Source: Trebouxia sp. TZW2008
Lineage: Eukaryota; Chlorophyta; Trebouxiophyceae; Trebouxiales; Trebouxiaceae
Length of the DNA stretch: 64,000 nt
NCBI GenBank assembly: GCA_002118135.1
Contig: BDIU01000182.1
Coordinates: 124,001-188,000, forward strand
Direction of reading: 5' to 3'
Shown here: piece by piece, positions 11,901 through 23,900 of the stretch
How the letters are laid out: each line of letters opens with the position of its first letter
How positions within the stretch are numbered: the first letter of the stretch is position 1
The notes under the pieces: generated by a model
Told to the model about the DNA's origin: nothing
The model's database searches: none
The model's input: the letters and a program-made list of their open reading frames with translations, nothing else
Position numbers and translations under genes: made by a program

Positions 11901-14900
11901 GCTCTGCACAAACGCAGCTTGTTCAGCACTGTGTTGCTCATAGCAGATAAGTGGGAACTAGTACACACACAAAGCAGCCATCAACAAGCATACAGCAATG
12001 AAGGCTGACAATGAATGCATTAAATGACTTGTGTCATAACAGCATGGTGCACGTTCAAGTCTGCAAGACATTCCAGACGCTTTGAAGATAACCATGACAA
12101 CATCGACGCCTGGTCACCTCCGACGCTCCTTTTCAGCTTCCTTTGCTAGGCGCTGCTGCTCCTTCTCTTCTTTGGTTTTCTCTTTCTGAGCTTCCTTCTG
12201 AGCCTGCAGCCAACAGCTGTTTTGCTTATAGGCTTTGTCTGCAATGTCTTGTCTGTCTAAGACACAGCTTGCCATGTGAGCAGAGATGCTGCCTTGCTTC
12301 TGTGAGCACAACAGCTGCACATTGAGTGTTTAAAGCTACAGGTGTAATGACTGTGAGCATCATCTGTTGGGGTCAGATCAGAGGCACTGTCTGCAACTGC
12401 CTAATGACTGACTTCAGTGTCCTGCACACTGGAACTTGACTTGCTTGAGCCTTCAAATCAATCAGCATGGCAACAGCTATAGGTTTGAACATTTAGCACA
12501 GATGTTTAGTGCGATTGCTTCAATGCTGTGTCAAGGTCAAAGCCTGACATGGCCAAGCATGAATATGGCAAAGGGGTCAGTGTCTTGGCAATACAAGAGA
12601 ACTAACATGAGTTGCGTCCTGAGTGGTGCAGCTCTGCATGCAGTATGTGGGTGTGCAGCATTAGGGCATACGCATGAGTTTGATTTGAGAATAGACCCTG
12701 TCAAATGTTCTTGACATATTACACTACAGCATGCAAGCCCAGCCAGACTGTGCAACCCTCAATAGCACTGTGGTATGTCTTAAGACATGGCCTTATTTGA
12801 TGCACCCGGCGGGACACGTGGCCTGACCCAGTGCACCCAGATTTGCTTACCAAGGCATGTAAGACTCGCACACTCATGCACTCCCACGGTCACACCATAG
12901 TGACACATGGCCTTTGCCAAGCCTTGAGAAGGTCCCCTATCATGACATGCAAGCATACTTGAGCCTGTGCAACCCTACAAGAACACAGGTTGAAAAGGTG
13001 TGCGTCGTAAGCAGTGGTAGCGGCACGTACTTTGGCTTCCTCCTTTTGAGCCTTCTTCTCAGCAAGCACTTGACCCTTGTCAGCTTGGCTTCCGCTATCA
13101 GGCTTCTGAAGCTGACTACCCTCAGCCTTCTGTTGCACAGCAGACTGCTGCTGTGCAACATCCATGTTCTCCTTCATGTCAGAGTCCATGTCCCCATGCT
13201 CAGCACTTGGGGCTGTGCCAACAGCGTCACTTGACTGATTCTGCTGGGTAAGCTCAGCATTGCGTTGTCCCTCAAAGACAGTGCCCACAACAGTTGCAAC
13301 TGTCTGCTGCTGCTGGTTGTCTGCTGGTTTGGCTGCAGCTTTGGGCTGCGTTCCAGAATCAGACCCGGTGCTTGGGGCTGCGTCAGCAGAGGCAGATGCT
13401 TGCTGAAGCTTTTGCAGCTTGTCCAGAGACTTCTGCAGCCTTGTCTCTGCTGCTTTGCCTATTGCCGTGCTTGCCAGCTGTCCACACGCTTTGTGCAGCA
13501 CTGTCATGTACTCCTGATTCTGCAAGACAACACACGCCTTTCAGCAAGGCAAGACCACTTGGCAAAAAAAACCTTCCATACCCTGATCTGCTTCGAAATC
13601 AGACACTATTGCCAAAGGAGATCTGCGCTCTGGCAGCCTATCAAAGCTGCGGAACACAGCAGTGATAGTTGATATCTGCAGAGACTGCGACTTTTGCTGC
13701 TACACTGGCCGTGAGAATATGACTTTGTCAACAAGCAAACAGGCTGACTGTACCGAAGACAGCTGCTGTGCAAGTTGAGAGCTTGAGGACACATATTACT
13801 CCTTTAGAAACGAAGGTGCATGTTGTGAGCTGCCTTCCCCACCTTGAGCAAAGCCTTCTTGATACCTTGTGCTTGCTGACGCTGTGCCTTTGGCAGCACC
13901 TTAGCATCACGCAACTCCCACCTCCACACGTGCTCCTCCCTGATTTCTTCTAGTGGGTCAGCCACGGTGCTTGCCTCTGCATATAGACAATGCTTACAGT
14001 TCACTACACACAACCAAAGATCGCCAAATTCCCAAGACAATGAGCAGATACCCGGCTGATGCAGCATTGACAAGTTGGGCAGTGTTGCTATGTGACAGGT
14101 AGCTTTGACGTGTGCACACCTGGCTGCAATGAACTGCTACAAAGCCATGGTGGTACAGGTCAGCAATGGCTAAGCTGACTACAGACAACATGCGTTCACA
14201 CCTTCATGGCTAGATTTCATGAGCACAATCCAACAAAATAAACAATATCCGCAAGAGCAGCGTCTGAAAGAGTCTTGTTAATATGTGCATGGTCGTGCCA
14301 GGGACCATTACCTGCTTTCACGCCAAAGCTTTTCCTGGTGGCAAGGTCAATTACGCAGTTGCGCAATGAGTCTTGCGTCTGTGCAGTTGATGCATCTTGC
14401 GTTTTGAGCTGCTGCCATAACTGCTGCACAACCTGTGTAAGGGGGCCACCATTGCCCACAAGCCATGCGGCTACCTGCAGCAAGAACATGCACTGTGATC
14501 AGTATAGAATTGTGTTGCTGCAGATGTACAGAAACACATGCGCTTGTATGCCACAAAGCAGTAGGCAGTCACAGCCAGCACTCTAAGCTTGAAAGGGAAT
14601 TGGTCATCTGGGTGTCATGCATGAGCAGAACACATTCATTGCTTGTCAAGAGATGGTTTCACTTGAACATTCTGCATGCTGTGGGTTGCTGGTCTGGAAT
14701 GTGACAGGCACTGCACTCCCCTATTGTATCAATTTGACTTCATATGCACCTAGCATTTCTGTACACAAAGACATGTCGCCAATCAAGCATACCTCTTGAC
14801 GGTTCAGCTGTGCATCTGCAAACTGTGGCATTGCACCCATAGGTTGGGCGACCTTTGCTTGGTCCAAGCAGCTTTGCAGCCGAGCCTGGTACTGCTGCAG

Positions 14901-15512
14901 GAGTTGCTCCTTGTTGGCTTTGCAAAGGTCAGCTTCTTGCTGCGGCGTGCTAGGCAGGTCCTGCTGGCTCTGAGGCTGGCCTGCTGCAGCGTGTCTCTCT
15001 GCAGAAGGCGCATTAGGCTGGTCACTGCCTGGCTCCTGCTTGTTGTCTTCAGCTGGGCATGCAGTCTGCTCCTGAGCAGACCCATGAGTGTCAGGTGCAC
15101 TTGCGCTTGGCTGCTTTGATGCTATCCGTGCAGCTGACTTTGGCTGTGCTGCTTGTTTATGTGACTTTGCCTTGCGTTTGCCGTCTTCAGAGTCTGCATC
15201 AAGCTGCCCTGACGCACTTCCATTGGCTGCTACAGCTTTGTCCTGATGCTGACCGCAAGGGTTGTCTGAACTTTCTGTCTGACCTAGAACAGGCCTTTTG
15301 CGTTTCCTTTCCTGTGCTACTGCTGGCTGAGAGCTGCTCTCCTCGACTGCTGCGTCAGTCACATCTGCTGCTGCGTGCAAACAGCCTGACTGCGTCTTGA
15401 GAGCTTTTGATGCTGGCTCAGGATTGTCTGACTCAGTCAGATCAACTGGGGCAGTAGGAGCAGGGGGCTGCTTTCTCTTGCGACCCCATAGAGCATCCAG
15501 TGTGGCTGACAT
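2918..15512 (-). CDS. FAS1: CAF-1 large subunit (p150/FAS1), 18 exons
   Basis: Large subunit of chromatin assembly factor 1, the nuclear chaperone that deposits H3-H4 on newly replicated DNA. Exons: 15512-14793, 14474-14312, 13976-13843, 13519-13031, 12203-12118, 11903-11741, 11205-11125, 10863-10784, 10329-10190, 8795-8606, 7867-7762, 7335-7206, 6346-6165, 5545-5458, 5052-4952, 4237-4105, 3712-3546, 3217-2918; 3453 nt, 1150 aa, all phases close. Domains in order: disordered Lys/Ser-rich N-terminus (1-240); KER charged helix of KEAEKEK repeats (about 503-590); a canonical PCNA-binding PIP box QNVFKSFF (608-615); the family signature YYGSWSK (about 740); the acidic ED region with LDYEVESDEDW and GYLSEGEG (about 755-827); a C-terminal winged-helix-like part (about 918-995); and an Ala/Ser/Pro tail. 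Three introns start with GC (after 5458, 4105 and 3546). Exon 14 is the least certain: it was chosen among several copies because only it is open, in phase and has a donor. Introns are full of partial copies of neighbouring exons. Confidence 0.93.
4338..4430 (-). repeat. Decayed copy of FAS1 exon 16
   Basis: It lies just upstream of the real exon (4237-4105) in transcript order. It encodes a recognisable FPEVYP...KKWLH...LKDIAQW peptide but runs into a stop where the real exon continues. Confidence 0.7.
4600..5230 (-). repeat. Fragments of FAS1 exon 15 on both sides of it
   Basis: About 4745-4800 repeats the exon 15 segment coding for HPDVKSMKQ (as HPDIDCIKQ). About 5180-5240 repeats the acceptor-side segment. 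The intact exon is 5052-4952. Confidence 0.6.
5458..5920 (-). repeat. Array of FAS1 exon 14 copies
   Basis: The intact copy is 5545-5458 (starts VLDANVFVT). Copies at about 5713-5623 and 5838-5768 keep the acceptor TTGCAG and the peptide core. The 5713-5623 copy has an in-frame stop, and neither has a usable in-phase donor. A short remnant sits at about 5915-5870. Confidence 0.75.
6165..7085 (-). repeat. Five-rung array of FAS1 exon 13
   Basis: The intact exon is 6346-6165. Upstream in the transcript come partial copies at about 6545-6420, 6725-6600, 6905-6780 and 7085-6985, each starting with the same acceptor region and the peptide MLMLEAALE or a decayed form of it, then dissolving. The spacing is close to 180 bp. 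Confidence 0.8.
8200..8425. repeat. CAGA/CAGG microsatellite in FAS1 intron 10
   Basis: Runs of CAGA and CAGG at about 8208-8235 and 8350-8420, interspersed with decayed copies of the 3' part of exon 10. Confidence 0.85.
8245..9340 (-). repeat. Copies of FAS1 exon 10 on both sides
   Basis: The intact exon is 8795-8606. Its 3' half (the RKKLLWHSS...YYG region) recurs at about 8520-8455 and 8345-8245. Its 5' half (the PPSWACKPNAVERL region) recurs at about 8965-8885, 9150-9010 and 9340-9265. Copies on each side carry only the exon edge facing that side. Confidence 0.75.
9740..10130 (-). repeat. Copies of the FAS1 exon 9 donor edge
   Basis: Three to four degenerate repeats of the last part of exon 9 (10329-10190, around LTAWKSRTKP), each running into donor-like sequence, at about 10130-10030, 9900-9850 and 9800-9740. 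Confidence 0.65.
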
Positions 15513-17089
15513 CGCTGTCTGAGTCGCTACTGAATGTCAGGCGACCTCGTTGTGCTGGAGCTTGACGCACAGGATTCTTATAGTGGGTACGATCAAACTT
15601 GCATATCAATCATTCGCTACCACTCCCAAGATCAGAACTCACCGCACAGCAACGGCATTGCATGCCGTTAAGCAGCTGCTTAACTTATCTTCGACATGTC
15701 ATTCGGCAACGATCCATGCAGAACAGTGCCTGCTGAGCTGTGAATGGCAAATCGTCAGGGCTGGTTTGAATTATTGGCGCCACAATTACTGACTTTAGTC
15801 ACAGTGACTTGAGTACTTCACCGGTAGTCACAAATAGTCGGACCGAGGAGGCCTGCTCAGAGGCGTTTGAATCAAACACTTGGCTGGGGTGCGACTGTAC
15901 CATCTTGATGGTACAATTGCATGTACTGTATTTCGGAATACAATTCTGCGTCCGCAGAAGCGTCACTTGATGCTTCGAAGACTGAGCAATGAGCTGGTCA
16001 TTTGATAGACGTAGAGCTCAAGATGCTAAGCAACATTGATGTAAAAACCCATTTAGCAGGAACACCTCATGACCTGGGTGTATTGTATGCTCATGGGCAG
16101 ATCATTCTATGATCGAAAGAACATATCCATGAGTTACAGCAGGAGAACAACCAAGGCTCAAACATGTCTATACAGGGCACGGTGTTGAAGCACTGAATTG
16201 GAGGTGTCGTTGCACTTGAGGTCTCATGCAGGATCAGCGCAAGCGCCATGGCAGAAGCACCGACAAATGCCCGTCACGTCATGTCACAGAGCTCAAGCTG
16301 GTTTTGATGCTCGGCATCTCAGCACTCAGAGTCACATGACTTGACTCAATGTCGTAAAGGGACGCTCAACTTCTCTCTCCAGATGCACCTTCCCAAAAGA
16401 TAGTCAAACAGGCTTTGACCGCTGCCGAAAGTGCGCACCTTCGCATAACTGGTGTTGGCCCCGGCGGGCCTTACTCAGCAGCTTGATAACACCCAGAGTA
16501 TTCCCTTGGCAAGCTGAACGAGGGCAGTCTTAGCAGCGGCATCACGTTCACCCCTGTCTGACGTGCAACTGCAGGGTAAGCTCGCGCAGCGCTGTTGCAC
16601 TGCGACGTCGGCTTCGAAAGGCAGCCTCTGTACGCAGTTTATCCAGCCTATGAGATGCAGCATGTGCGGTATTGATTTAACGCTTGGCTCTGCAGGGTTT
16701 GCGTGCTAAGGTTGGAATCAAACGACGACTTAACAGAAGCAACATAGCGCGAGCGGATATCTTACAAGGTGCGACATGCTGCTTAAAACATATGCAATTT
16801 CGAGTATCATGACTTGCAATGTAGCGTGCTGAAAGTGATCCGACGTCCCTGCAATTTGGTGTTATTACACCTAGCTGCAGTCACAGTGTTGCTGTGCCAG
16901 ATGCTTTCATTGCAAACTGATCTGCAGATGGTGCAACAAGAAGTTACCGTCTGCATGTGTACTTTGTACCTGATAAGTTGCTGCTGCTGCCTGCAGATTG
17001 CCGGTTATGTTCCCCAACAGATTGCAACTCACTTCCATCACTTGCAGAGTGTGTGCTCAGTACGACTGACTGTTGTGCAGGTCAACAGC
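15513..17089. promoter_or_regulatory. Divergent intergenic region, FAS1 / hydrolase gene
   Basis: 1.58 kb between two start codons facing away from each other, so it must hold both 5' flanks. A TGTGCAG acceptor-like site ends at 17080, ten bases before the hydrolase ATG, which may mark a 5'-UTR intron. I see no clear TATA box and no other gene. Confidence 0.45.
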
Positions 17090-18646
17090 ATGGCTTATGC
17101 CAGCACAGCTCTAGCTGTGACAATTTTCAGCTTGTGGGCAGCTGCCTGCCGTGCAGCCTTTTCAGGCCCCTCAGCAACATCATACTCCTTTCCCGCCAAC
17201 AAAATGGGCCTAGATGATCAAAACTTTGTTCTCACTGAGAACTTGGATCCAGCCACCATAGCAGCGCGTAACGTGAAGCTGCAGAGTGACATGGCACCCT
17301 CAGTCCACCGCTACAACATGTTCTGGTCATCCTTTGAGTCATCGCCAACACCCTCATCTGATCAACCCATCAGCTGCGATGGGGGGTACGTCCAAGTCCC
17401 TGCAGACCCCTCTGGGCTGAAGGTCAACGGCGGCAAGTACAACAGATACCGCTGCATCAGCTATGGCATGCAAGTACTCACCCAGGAACTTCTCCAAGCA
17501 GATGCAGCAATTGGGTGGGAGTCTGCAGCTATCATTTGGTGCGCACCCCCGTACGCTAGGGACCCCGGGTGCATGGGTCAGCCCGAGGTTGCCAGCGAGA
17601 GCGCGCCTGACAACTACACAGACACCTACGCCAATTTCAGCATCACACAGTCAGCAGTCTCAGCTGTTGTAGCAGCCACTTTGCCTGTCCTGATTGAGCC
17701 TCCTCAGGTCCTGGAGAACAGCACTCAAGGCAACGTTGCAAGCGAGTCAGCTCTGGACAGCTCCGGCTGCAGTTGCGTTCCCGCAGATGCCTACATGCCA
17801 GACTTCCAAGACTACATTGCATACCTGAGTGAGGAGGTCAACAGCGGATCAGCGCGCTTCGCCCACTACATCATCTGGAATGAGTGTGCTAACTCATACT
17901 GGACAGACATCTCACCTCGCATTGATGTTACTCAGCCAGTCACTGCTCAGGGCCAGCAGACCTGGGTCAATGTGTACGCTAACATGATCAAGCTAACTCA
18001 GGAAGTTGTGCAGCAGCCAGCCTTGGTGTACGTCAGCACAGACAGATGGTGGGGCGTTCCCCCAGCCCTGACTGACTGGCACATCGGCAGAGCCCACATG
18101 GGCACCCAAAACCTGCTGCTGGGGTTGTGGGGAGCTCTGGGCATTGAGACTGAGTGGAGTCTGGCTCTGCATGTCTACGGTGGCATCGACTCCATGGAGA
18201 TGAACGGTGAAAACGGCATTGTGAATGCCTACGGCTGGCCCACTGTCTACATTGTGGCTGCTTGGCAGCTGCAACAGCTGCAGTCTGCCATTGCAAACAC
18301 ACCCGGCACACAGTACACTGTTGACAACGCCCCTCAGAGGATCCTTGCTGCAAGCGAGCAGGGTTGGCAAGCAAGCCAGACTGATGAGCCAACAAGGGCA
18401 AAGTACTTGTGCCAAGGCTTTGACTACGGCAACAAGGTTGGCCAGTTGGCCTGGATTTCATGGTTTGACTTCCAGTTGAGCAGCACTCCTGATGACTGGA
18501 GTTTGGTGTTGGGTGGCATTGACCCTGACCTAGACAATGGACAGAGCTCACTAGAGTACCAGGCTATGATTGCATCCAATCCTGGCAAGTGGGGGGTTGA
18601 CGCTAGCAACTACTGCTGTGTCAATGCGCAAGTGGGCTGCCCATGA
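17090..18646 (+). CDS. Secreted glycoside-hydrolase-like protein, single exon
   Basis: An uninterrupted 518-residue frame. I start it at ATG 17090 because a typical signal peptide follows (hydrophobic core TALAVTIFSLWAAA); the frame is open back to 16814 but that extension looks like leader sequence. The mature protein resembles a TIM-barrel glycoside hydrolase of the two-glutamate type: WNE at residues 263-265 (E265, possible acid/base) and SEQGW with E423 (possible nucleophile), with HVYGG between them. From memory it resembles the DUF5722-type hydrolase-like family, but the family and the substrate are inferences. A Cys-rich end (NYCCVNAQVGCP) suggests disulphides and export. All the other well-resolved protein genes here carry two or more introns, so an intronless gene of this length is odd and could reflect transfer from bacteria or a retrocopy. 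Confidence 0.8.
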   Translation: MAYASTALAVTIFSLWAAACRAAFSGPSATSYSFPANKMGLDDQNFVLTENLDPATIAARNVKLQSDMAPSVHRYNMFWSSFESSPTPSSDQPISCDGGYVQVPADPSGLKVNGGKYNRYRCISYGMQVLTQELLQADAAIGWESAAIIWCAPPYARDPGCMGQPEVASESAPDNYTDTYANFSITQSAVSAVVAATLPVLIEPPQVLENSTQGNVASESALDSSGCSCVPADAYMPDFQDYIAYLSEEVNSGSARFAHYIIWNECANSYWTDISPRIDVTQPVTAQGQQTWVNVYANMIKLTQEVVQQPALVYVSTDRWWGVPPALTDWHIGRAHMGTQNLLLGLWGALGIETEWSLALHVYGGIDSMEMNGENGIVNAYGWPTVYIVAAWQLQQLQSAIANTPGTQYTVDNAPQRILAASEQGWQASQTDEPTRAKYLCQGFDYGNKVGQLAWISWFDFQLSSTPDDWSLVLGGIDPDLDNGQSSLEYQAMIASNPGKWGVDASNYCCVNAQVGCP

Positions 18647-19234
18647 GCATCATGACTGTGCTTGTTAGTGGTTTTCTTGTTTTGTTTGCCGATGTTATGC
18701 AATTTTGCTAATGTAGCCACTCTGTTTGTTGATTTAAGATATCTGCAAAGCTGTTTTGGGCCTTACGATAGCTTTTGGCATAGCACTGTCTTGATCCTGC
18801 TGCTGAAGTGACTGTTCAAGCCAGCTTTTCATTCCTTTCTTCACAGTCTTAGCTCGCATATGTTCATTGCTGCTGAAATGCTTGCAATTAGCTGTGAGCA
18901 TTTGGTAACATATTATCTGCCATTCATCCTACATACGCTATCTCATTGTGCATATCACTTGCTGCATGGCAATATTCCCAGGCCCTAATGCTGCCAAACT
19001 GACTTGAGCGCGGTCTGGCTTGAACAAATGCTGTGAGGGTACCGATTGACAATTTTTGCAGCTTGCAGAGCATGCCATGCATGAGCCACATCAGCTCAAG
19101 ACTGCTTTTGAAGTGTCAGCAGATTTCCAGTACAAGTGTGTTTTGTACATTGATGCAGTTTCATCAGTGTTGAGTTGCATGCAACATCAAGGGTCATGCA
19201 TGCAAAAGCAGTATGCAAGGAGCAATGACTGCAG
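18647..19234. other. 3' flank and intergenic region
   Basis: Downstream of the hydrolase stop the sequence becomes T-rich, as in a 3' UTR. Some 5' exon of the next gene may lie here (an open stretch near 19060-19130), but its phase does not fit and I do not call it. Confidence 0.4.
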
Positions 19235-20269
19235 ATTCCAAGACTTCAAAGATACAAACTTGAGTTGCTGGCGCAACTACAAAGTCAAATTGCAGAACGC
19301 ACGCCAGTCTGTACGAAAGAACACGCTGCTCTACAGTTGACGGGCCTGAGCTCGCCATCGCACGCGCTCGTGTGAAGCTTCTAAGTCAAGCATGCACACA
19401 GCCATATGCTGTTTGCCACCAGAGAAAACGGACTTGCGATAGACCGGTGTCGTTCAAGGCATGCTTCCAAGCCAAACTGATGAGCAGGCAAGCCTTGCAG
19501 TGCCGACGCACAATCGTTGCGGCTGCTCAAACAGAAAGCTTGCTCACATGCAGCACCTTGGCCTCAGTGCTGCGCAGTTGCCAAGCACTGTGAGAGTCGT
19601 ATGGATTGCTGGACGTGTGCAATGCAGCTTCTGTTCGCACATCCTGCATCTATCAGCAACAACAGTGTACTGAGCTTGTTTTGTCTGTGTTTGCTGTAGA
19701 CGCTGCAGCGCTACAAAGAGGCACTGAAACTCGGACAGCGAGCTCTTGAGGTTGAGAGAAGGCAAGCAAAGCCTCTGCCGCACATCTTTGGCTCCGCTGC
19801 CTACATACAGGACCCTCATGCTGGTCTGGGGTCTTTGCCATGCTTTGAGAGCAATGGTGTTGCAAACACTGCAACAGAGCATACGGCTCCAGTAACAGCA
19901 AGAGAGACAGCAGCTGAACAAGCGCAACCAGCTCAGCAGTCACAGCAAGCTACTGCAGCTGAATCTACTGAGCTAGAAGAAGCTCCATACCAGCCACAGA
20001 ACTTCAAAGCAATGCTTGAAGCTGCATTGCGAGGCAAAACACTCAGTCTGTCAAATCTAGATCCCCCACCCAAGCTGTCAAGCGCTGAGCAACATGAATC
20101 TTCAGCACAACTTAGCAACAGCAGCAGAGATAGGGTTCAACGGGAAGCAGCTGACATGCATGCCTCCAGCAGTGAGCAGCGCCAAGACACACATGCAGCA
20201 ACAGATCAGCCACATGTGCTTGCTTGGCTTGAAAAAGGGCGCAGTTTGTTTGACGAAGATGATGAGTGA
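19235..20269 (+). CDS. Coiled-coil-like protein, 3' part
   Basis: Unrecognised. The last exon, 19700-20269, follows a TGTAG acceptor and is open for 189 codons to TGA, ending in an acidic tail (SLFDEDDE). Two further exons are compatible in phase 0: 19235-19369 (starts IPRLQRYKLELLAQLQ) and 19443-19589. Joined, they give about 283 aa containing two RYK-anchored charged helices (QRYKLELLAQLQSQIAER and QRYKEALKLGQRALEVERR), which look like short coiled coils, followed by a low-complexity Gln/Ala/Ser region. The start and any further 5' exons are not identified. Centrosomal or cytoskeletal proteins often have such helices, but nothing here proves that role. It converges on the PXA1 gene. Confidence 0.5.
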
Positions 20270-20976
20270 TCACACTCACAGATTGATTTAGATAAACCTG
20301 TAAATTTGTATGTCAAGCAGTTCCTGGACATGACATGTGGCACCAATGTGTCCTATCATATCACAACCCAGTTGAAAAATAAGTACGTTTTCAGTGTTAG
20401 TGCTATATGTATGGCATGCATGCCACAGCAGATCCAGCAGGAAGCTTCTTTGCAATTTAGTATGATCAGCAAAGTGATGGCTTGAGCAGCTGTTCTACAG
20501 CTGACTGCCTTTAACAGTTTTGTGGGATGCATCATCAAGTCAAGATTTTGATGCACATGTATGAGGCTGCAGTCGTTCCCGCTCATTGCATTGCCAATGA
20601 GTAGGCTGTTACATGGGATGCTGGCCAACGCAAGCAATGTATTGATTACTGCAGCTTAAGTTGATGAGAAGCATAAGATGCAGCTTCAAAAGCGTTTTGG
20701 CTACCCCAGCCTAGACAGTCGATGCGAGAATATATTGCTACGCTTTTGATGTTCATCAGTGCCATTGTGCCCACAGCAGACACGTGATTAAAGCCACAGA
20801 CTAAGTGGTTGATACCATGTGCGCTCTACAGCTAATCCACAGAATTTCAGGCGCTCAGACATTTCAAAAGCAATGCAGAAGCGAATGGTACAACACTGGT
20901 CAAGCACGGGAACAGCCTGCTTGCCATGAGCAGAATCATCAAACAAGCACTCACACAACCAAATAGAAGCACACAC
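20270..20976. other. Convergent 3' flanks
   Basis: 707 bp between the stop codons of two converging genes. AT-richer than its surroundings, with no coding signal that I can support. Confidence 0.5.
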
Positions 20977-23900
20977 TCATTTGATGATACGTCTCAGCTC
21001 CCAGTCTCCTTCACCATCTAGCAAACGAAGTTCTGCATCATGGTACTTGACCAGTGCCAGTCGCTGCGTGATGGTGACTAGAGTGATGCCTAACTCTGCT
21101 GCATATTGGTACAAGTTCTCCTCGACATCTACACTAGTGGCATTGGTGCACTCATCAAGGACGCCAAAAGCTGGGCGATGGAAGAAGAGCCTTGCCATGC
21201 CTATGCGCTGCTGCTCTCCTGCAACAACACACATCACATCCTTATGGCACTAGACTCACAGCAGTGTTGTCAGGAGTCACAGCAAAACTGGAAAGGACAA
21301 CTGGCAGAAGGCAGCAGGCAACTTGATTGCGGGTGCAGGTGAGCTGAAGGCTTGTGCCTTTGGACAGCTTGAATCAACAGACCGCAGGCAGCACCCAAAA
21401 CTGTTTGCGCTCCGACGACGTGCCTTTTGCAACAAGAAGCAAAACTACTTGTTACACCAGGAGCATGGCGGTGTCCAGTGCAAGAGTTTTCTACCCCGCT
21501 CAAGCAGTCATTGCAAAAAGCCATTGAAAGTTGCTCCTGAACAGACACAGCGTGCATCTAACCGTACACAAGGCAGCTCAACTGTGAAACAACATCATCA
21601 CATACCTAGGGAGAGGGTCTCGCCCCACTCGGTGACAGCACCCCAGCCGCCCTCCCGAGTCACGAGGTAGGACAACCGTACTGCCTCCATCAGCTCATCT
21701 AGGGCGTGCTCTAGGGCCTTGCGGCTGTCCTCAGTCACCTCATCACCCAAAGCCAACTTTGCAATGGCATCCGCAGTGCTCAGTGGGTAGATCACCTGCA
21801 CATAACAAAGTGGTCTGTGGCAGCTATAAGACAGGTAATCAACTATCATGCATGAGCTTTGCAGAGGGTTGAGCCGCGCTGAGCTGAGCTGGTGCGCCGC
21901 CTGCAGGTTCAAGGCTGCTTTGTTTCAAGTGTTCAGCGTACATGTCAGATGGATTGGATAAGTGCTGTGCTCTTAGCCCTTGTGGCTACCCTCAGTCAAT
22001 TCATTGCCCAAAGTCAGCTTTGCAATGGCATCTGCTGTGCCTGGTGGTTAAATTGTCTGCACATGAAGCTGGCACTTTTGCACCTGACTGGCGTTTGTGT
22101 CAGGCCATTTGTGATGCATACATGACTTGTATGGGGATGATATGACCCTTCGCAGCAACCTGTGCAGCACTCGTACCTGCCTCTGAAGGCAGTGAACGCG
22201 TGTGTAAGGTTTCTGGTGCACATTGAAGATGTTACAGGACAATCAGGTTCCACTGCAGAACCTATACCTGCTCTCTGAGGCTGCCAATGGTTGTGTGAAA
22301 TTTCTGAGGCACGCATAAGATGTCAAAAGTACAGCAGAGTTGCCCCTGCAGAATCATTGCCTGCTCTCTGCTGCTGATGACTGGCTCAAACATAAAAGAT
22401 GTTGGAGTGACAGCAACATTTGCTGTGCAGAAGTTGTACCTGCTCTCTGAGGCTGCCAATGGTTGTGTAGGGTTTCTGGGGCACATAGAAGATGTCTGAG
22501 GACAACAGGGCATCTGCATCACCACCAGGTTTGCTAATATGGCCCTCAGTCAGGGGCCATAGCCCTCCTAGTAGCCTGAATAGGCTACTTTTGCCTGAGC
22601 CGTTGGGGCCTGTCACCAATATGCTGCTTCCAGGCGATACCTGCAGGCATGCAACTTGACTTGTCCACCAGCATTACCATCATGATGTGTCCATGCCCAT
22701 GAAAGACAGCTTGTTCATATCCTGCAGAGTAAAATGCGAGCAGTTGTACACAAACGATAGTAAAAATAAGCATTTCTCTGCTGTGTGTGTAGGCCTGTTC
22801 ATGCAGCACAAACACTGCAAAAGGAAAACCCTTCTGGCAGCTGGGATGGAACCAAGTACCTGAAAAGAGAGCTGCCTTGCCAGCAGCTTGCCAGAGGGGG
22901 CGATGACATTGACCCGGTCAAACTGGATCCCCCTGGATGGGGAGGAGGGAGAGCGCGGGGAGGAGGGTAGGCGCTTTAGACTGCCGCAGCGTTGCAGCCG
23001 CTGGGACTTGCTCATTACCTCCAGCATCTCAGAAACCCTGCATTTGCAATGGCCGATTTGTTCTGTTTGCTGTTGAAGCCTGTCAGACATGCTGACGATG
23101 CACACCACCAATACACTCAATACATGATCAGTCCATGATCAATCCATGATGCCAGTCAAACAACTGACTGTGCACAGTCAATGCAAAAGCGATGGTCAAT
23201 ACTTGTGCATGACAGCAATCACGCCAACATTGGGCGGACGCTTTCAGCATTGGTCAATTGCTAAGCATTTACATGTGCTGCAAAGCAATGCATAGATTCA
23301 ATCACTGATGCAATTGCTGATTTAGTCACCGATGTGCAATGCCATGCTGTGCTCATGCATATGCTGCGTGCGTGACATGGGCATGGTAAGCATGCCAGAT
23401 CTAGATGTTTGTCTCGAGAGCTTGCATTTGCCACGCTTTACCAAAACCACACACCTGATGATGCCACCAGACAGCTCTGCAAAGCGCTTGTTCAAGGCCA
23501 GCAGCTCCCCAAAGGCTGTGAAGCAGTTGCTCACCACTGACGCCAGGTAGCGCATGTTGTGCACTAGCAGCCCCTGCAGTGCAAGCAGCAGCCTCAGCAT
23601 GCAATATGCCATGCACAAATCAGCAGTGAATGCAGCACTTGATGATCAGCGGAGCATCAACATATTGCTGTAAGAGCAGCAAAAGTATCCATAAAGGCAA
23701 GATACAAATCACAGCAAAGGTTTTGGTAACATAAGCCAGAGCGTACTGGCCTTTGCAATGTCGAGATCATGGCATGCAAGTGCGTCAATGTCTGTCTGCC
23801 GTCAAGCCACGGCATACTGAAGAGGGACGCAGCAATCAAGCCAGGAAACCAAGCTTGGCAAGATGCACAAGTCACACACAGTTTTGTGGCCTGTGGTCAT

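Noticed and set aside
11772..12008. Plus-strand frame rich in Phe, Ser and Ala repeats
   Set aside because: It is the antisense of the FAS1 KER exon (11903-11741); the regularity comes from the KEAEKEK repeats on the other strand.
16814..17089. 92-residue N-terminal extension of the hydrolase
   Set aside because: The extension is Cys-rich, lacks a plausible leader, and is followed by an acceptor-like site and a proper signal peptide at 17090.
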